Origin: Termitidicoccus mucosus
Lineage (GTDB): Bacteria; Verrucomicrobiota; Verrucomicrobiia; Opitutales; Opitutaceae
Assembly: GCF_038725785.1 (NCBI RefSeq)
Contig: NZ_CP109796.1
Location: 5,890,501-5,954,500, forward strand
Reading direction: 5' to 3'
Length of the DNA: 64,000 nucleotides
Shown here piece by piece: positions 61,313-64,000 of the stretch. How positions within the stretch are numbered: position 1 is the first letter of the stretch; each line of letters starts with the position of its first letter. The position numbers and the translations under genes are program-made. The notes beneath the pieces were generated by a model, which ran no database searches, was not told the origin of the DNA, and saw only the letters and a program-made list of their open reading frames with translations.

Positions 61313-61799
61313 TGCGCCACGCCAGCCCGCACCAGCCGCCGCATCGCGATTGCCGCAACAACCAGACCGGCGCGGATGCCCACCTCTGGACAGATGCGCA
61401 AAGCCGCCAGCCTTGCCCCATGCCACCCACGCCCAGCCACCGGCAAACCGACGAAAAATGATGCCGGACATCGCGCATGTCGCCGCCAAAACAACCGCGC
61501 GGACAGTCGTGCATGGAGGTGCCGGAACGCCCCGGTCGGCACCGGCGTGAGAAATCCCGGAAACCCGGGCTCGCCAAACCGGACGGATTTCCTCATATTT
61601 AAGTCAAATTTAATTTTGTATTTAGCTAATGGATACAAGTTTGTATGCATCCGATTGCGATCCTTCGCAAGGTTGCCAAAAAGCTGCCAGAAATGATGTT
61701 TTTTGCTTCACTTCCATGCAATAATCTGCAAACATCTTTTTGTCATAAGTCATTAATCAACAACAAATTCCGCTATAACCAGCGACTTATGAGCGTAAC
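61313..61799. other. Region after the IS701 fragment without a convincing gene
   Basis: The first 270 bp are GC-rich, possibly degraded element DNA. The base composition then drops sharply near 61590 (TATTTAAGTCAAATTTAATT), which may mark the edge of the inserted segment. Frames on either strand show no family. Confidence 0.4.
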
Positions 61800-61802
61800 C
61801 CT

Positions 61803-61841
61803 AGCAGGCACGGATGCCTGCGCTACGCTCGCTGCCGCGGT
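61803..61841. repeat. Half-copy of the CGCAGGCATCC repeat family
   Basis: GCAGGCACGGATGCCTGCGC followed by TACGCTCGCTGCCGCGG matches the right arm of the element at 38281-38421. The other arm is absent. Confidence 0.55.
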
Positions 61842-61900
61842 TTCGCCCTCCTTCTCGCGGCATGCTTCTGATACTAATTCTGAACGAAATTCACTCTTTT

Positions 61901-61979
61901 GGAGGGCCGAGCTCCTGCGAGGCCGTCGCGGTCATACGCGACTTTTTTCCGCGACGGCCTCGCAGGAGCTCGGCCCTCC
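61901..61979. repeat. Hairpin with a perfect 31-bp stem
   Basis: Arms 61901-61931 and 61949-61979 (GGAGGGCCGAGCTCCTGCGA and onward) are perfectly complementary, with a 17-nt loop that contains T6. TTTT/AAAA extends the pairing outward. It lies 164 bp before the RNase PH gene. On either strand a long RNA hairpin would form. Confidence 0.88.
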
Positions 61980-62142
61980 GGCAAAAGGGTGATTTTTGTC
62001 GGGAAATGGTATGACTCCACTTTGAGTTGCACCCACCCCGTGCCGTCGCCGCATTTTCATTGTCGCCATGCGTCGCGAATCGCCAGAACCTTTTTGTTTC
62101 CTAATTTAATCCACCCAACCAACCTCCGCATCCCCATCCCTC

Positions 62143-62907
62143 ATGAGCCAGACCACCGCCGCCCGCGCCGACGGACGCAAACCCGACCAACTCCGCCCCA
62201 TCACACTCGTGCCCGGCATCGCCCCGCACGCCACCGGCTCGGTGCTCATCGGCTTCGGAGACACCCGTGTCATCTGCGCCGCGACCATCGAACCCAACGT
62301 CCCCACTTGGATGAAGCAGCAGGGGGTGAAAGGCGGCTGGCTCACGGCCGAGTATTCGATGCTTCCCTACAGCACGCTCGACCGCAAACCCCGCGACATC
62401 GCCAAAGGCCGCATCGACGGGCGCACCGTCGAGATCCAGCGTCTCATCGGACGCTCGCTGCGCGCCGTCGTTGACCTGCAAAAACTCGGGCAAAACACGC
62501 TCTGGATCGACTGCGACGTGCTCCAGGCCGACGGCGGCACGCGCACCGCGTCGATCACCGGCGCGTATCTTGCCGCGCGCCTCGCCGTGCAGAAGCTCAT
62601 CGACGAAAAGAAACTCGCCGAAAACCCCATCACCGACTCCATCGCGGCCATCAGCGTCGGCATCCTGGAGAGCCGCGAACTCCTCGACCTCGCCTACGTC
62701 GAGGACAAGGACGCCGAGGTGGATTTTAACGTGGTGATGACCGGCAGGGGCCAATTCGTCGAGATCCAGGGCACCGGCGAGGAGTCGACCTTTAGCCACG
62801 ACCAGTTGCAAAGCCTGCTCGCCCTCGCGCAAAAGGGGTTGAAACAAATCGCCGCCGAACAGACCGCGTTTCTGACGAAACAATTGCTGGGGACGCTGAA
62901 AATTTAG
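62143..62907 (+). CDS. rph: Ribonuclease PH
   Basis: This is a 254-residue protein of the RNase PH fold. Characteristic segments in order are [109 protein letters not shown] and [18 protein letters not shown]. The phosphate-binding GTGEE and the basic primer-binding residues are present. It is a phosphorolytic 3'-to-5' exonuclease that trims tRNA 3' ends, working as a hexamer in the cytoplasm. The motifs and length are those of an intact housekeeping gene, in contrast to the decayed accessory region before it. It appears monocistronic, flanked by hairpin repeats on both sides. Confidence 0.97.
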   Translation: MSQTTAARADGRKPDQLRPITLVPGIAPHATGSVLIGFGDTRVICAATIEPNVPTWMKQQGVKGGWLTAEYSMLPYSTLDRKPRDIAKGRIDGRTVEIQRLIGRSLRAVVDLQKLGQNTLWIDCDVLQADGGTRTASITGAYLAARLAVQKLIDEKKLAENPITDSIAAISVGILESRELLDLAYVEDKDAEVDFNVVMTGRGQFVEIQGTGEESTFSHDQLQSLLALAQKGLKQIAAEQTAFLTKQLLGTLKI

Positions 62908-62952
62908 AGTGCTAACAAAATAGCCGACACAAAGACGCAAAAAGGCAAATGG

Positions 62953-63079
62953 AGTCTGTTTTGACACAGAGGGCACAGAGCGCTGACACGGAGAGCACAG
63001 AGAGGGAAAAGACCTTTCCTTTCATGGTCTCCGTGACCTCTGTGTGCCGCGCTCTGTGTTCTCTGTGTCAAAACAGACT
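62953..63079. repeat. Inverted repeat of the CACAGAG type after rph
   Basis: AGTCTGTTTTGACACAGAGG (from 62953) pairs with the arm ending 63079 (TCTGTGTCAAAACAGACT). Further ACAGAGCGC/GCGCTCTGT pairings lie inside, for a stem of about 42 nt with mismatches. It resembles the element at 23601-23675 in composition. Confidence 0.82.
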
Positions 63080-63167
63080 TCCTCAATTTTCTTTTTGATG
63101 GACGCTCTTAAAAGGCCGAAAACGCCGGGGCTGCCTTTTTTGTTTTTTTTCTGCGTCCCGGGACACG

Positions 63168-63713
63168 CTACGCCGCGCACGCGCCCGCCATGCGCGACAC
63201 GGGTTTGAGGACATCGACACACAACGATGTCGCGCTGGTGATCTCCACGGACGGATGTGGGTTGCCCGGCGAAACATCAAAAATCCGGATGGATGCGGGT
63301 GAAACGAACTGAAGCAGGTCGTGCAGCGAACCGCGGGCCAGCGGTCCGCCGTCAGGCAGCGGCGGAGCAGGGAGGGCGGAGCCCTCGAACGCGAGCTTTT
63401 CGCACATGCGCCAGACAAGGTGCTGGTCGTCCGAGAGGACGATGTCGGCCCGGCCGGCGTGCAGGTGATAATGCACGCAAATGCGCCGCGGCAGGATGCG
63501 CTGGAGGAAAAACATGTTTCCGGCGTCGGAGAAAGCCTTGGCGCCGATGCCTCCGCTCGCGGTGATCATTCCGTCGGCTCCCGCCAGGCACACGCGCGCG
63601 ACCCCGCCGCGCGAACCCTCGGGCAGCAATTCCCAAAGCAGTTGCCCGGGGAAAAACACCTTGGGAACGGCATGCGGCCCGACAGTTTGAAATTGGGGGC
63701 TGGAGGACGGCAT
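63168..63713 (-). CDS. Unknown protein coupled to a LacI-type regulator
   Basis: This is a 181-residue protein without signal peptide or membrane helix. It contains GQLLWELLPEGSRGGVARVC, FSDAGNMFFLQRILPRRICV, HYHLHAGRADIVLSDDQHLV and GSLHDLLQFVSPASIRIFD. The HYHLHAG segment and the mostly beta-type pattern are compatible with a small cupin-like or sensor domain, but I do not recognise the family. Its ATG overlaps the stop of the upstream LacI gene by one base (TGATG), so the two are translationally coupled and probably work together. It could be the remains of an effector or a small partner of the regulator. Confidence 0.6.
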   Translation of the reverse strand: MPSSSPQFQTVGPHAVPKVFFPGQLLWELLPEGSRGGVARVCLAGADGMITASGGIGAKAFSDAGNMFFLQRILPRRICVHYHLHAGRADIVLSDDQHLVWRMCEKLAFEGSALPAPPLPDGGPLARGSLHDLLQFVSPASIRIFDVSPGNPHPSVEITSATSLCVDVLKPVSRMAGACAA

Positions 63714-64000
63714 CAGCTTAGCTGGTGGACTGATTTGCGCGTGATGAGGGAAACCGGCAGCAGGAGGCCGGCCTTGTTGGCGTCGCCGGCGGCATCGGCG
63801 ACGCGCATGCGCTCAAAGAGGATTTTCACGGCCGCGCCCCCCATGGCGCGGGCGGATTGCGCGACGGTGGTCAACGGCGGGGAGAGATGGGCGAGAAACG
63901 GCTGGTCGTCGAAGGCGATGATCGAGACATCCTCCGGCACCCGGCGTTTTTCCTCGGCGAGGGCGCGCAGCGCGCCGAGCGCGAGGAGATTGCTCAAGGC
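63713..64000 (-). CDS. LacI-family regulator, C-terminal part (runs off the window)
   Basis: The last 95 codons of a LacI-type regulator are present: LSNLLALGALRALAEEKRRV, PEDVSIIAFDDQPFLAHLSP and PLTTVAQSARAMGGAAVKIL, then a C-terminal strand (LLLPVSLITRKSVHQLS). IIAFDD...PPLTTVAQ is the standard end of the periplasmic-binding-protein-like effector domain. The HTH lies outside the window, so the target cannot be guessed. The TGA stop overlaps the start of the next gene. Confidence 0.9.
   Translation of the reverse strand, partial: ALSNLLALGALRALAEEKRRVPEDVSIIAFDDQPFLAHLSPPLTTVAQSARAMGGAAVKILFERMRVADAAGDANKAGLLLPVSLITRKSVHQLS

Noticed and set aside
60210-61600. A complete IS701 element
   Set aside because: No terminal inverted repeats were found and the catalytic Glu region is missing, so only a transposase fragment is called.

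Overview
The window looks like a chromosomal segment of a polysaccharide-degrading Verrucomicrobiota, most likely an Opitutaceae relative. This is inferred from the high GC, an exosortase fused to an EpsI domain, very large TonB-dependent receptors without SusD partners, many secreted glycoside hydrolases with LacI-type regulators, and numerous long-stem hairpin repeats. No 16S rRNA gene or other firm taxonomic marker is present.

Layout. 1-2424: 5' part of a TonB receptor, a small XRE regulator behind tandem palindromic sites, and the tail of a lost outer-membrane beta-barrel gene. 2425-8513: a surface/exopolysaccharide block (TPR protein, exosortase-EpsI fusion, GT4 glycosyltransferase). 8622-12155: GH78 alpha-L-rhamnosidase carrying a hairpin repeat inside its reading frame. 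13083-43651: a large glucuronoxylan locus with a broken GH67 alpha-glucuronidase, a GPH-type sugar transporter, a GH115-GH43-GH10 operon, a beta-helix enzyme resembling GH120, a GH3 beta-xylosidase, a 1742-residue SGNH-esterase/GH2/GH43 fusion, a TonB receptor, a LacI regulator, xylose isomerase and xylulokinase. 43806-58305: an N-acetylhexosamine locus, all on the minus strand, with a dead SSS symporter, an MFS transporter, NagB, NagA, an unrecognised secreted TIM-barrel-like protein, GH20, a TonB receptor, a LacI regulator and a decaying second GH20. 58306-62142: an accessory scar with a broken DUF6573-like gene, a degenerate IS5-type element and a truncated IS701-type transposase. 62143-64000: RNase PH, then a LacI regulator (partial) coupled to an unknown gene.

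How it works together (inference). Secreted GH10 cuts xylan, GH115 removes methyl-glucuronic acid, GH43/GH2/SGNH modules remove arabinose, acetyl and other decorations, the TonB receptor and GPH transporter import oligomers, GH3 finishes them, and XylA/XylB feed xylulose-5-phosphate to central metabolism. A conserved 14-16 bp palindrome (core TTCTAA-N2-TTAGAA) lies before the regulator, before xylA, between the divergent GH3 and fusion genes and, more weakly, before the GPH transporter. It is probably the operator of the xylan regulon.

Two further themes stand out. First, at least six families of long-stem inverted repeats are scattered between genes, and some have entered genes: one sits in frame within the rhamnosidase and another supplies the stop codon of GH115. 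Second, there is active gene decay: GH67, the SSS symporter, a GH20, a PIN toxin, a DUF6573 protein and both IS transposases are all broken.
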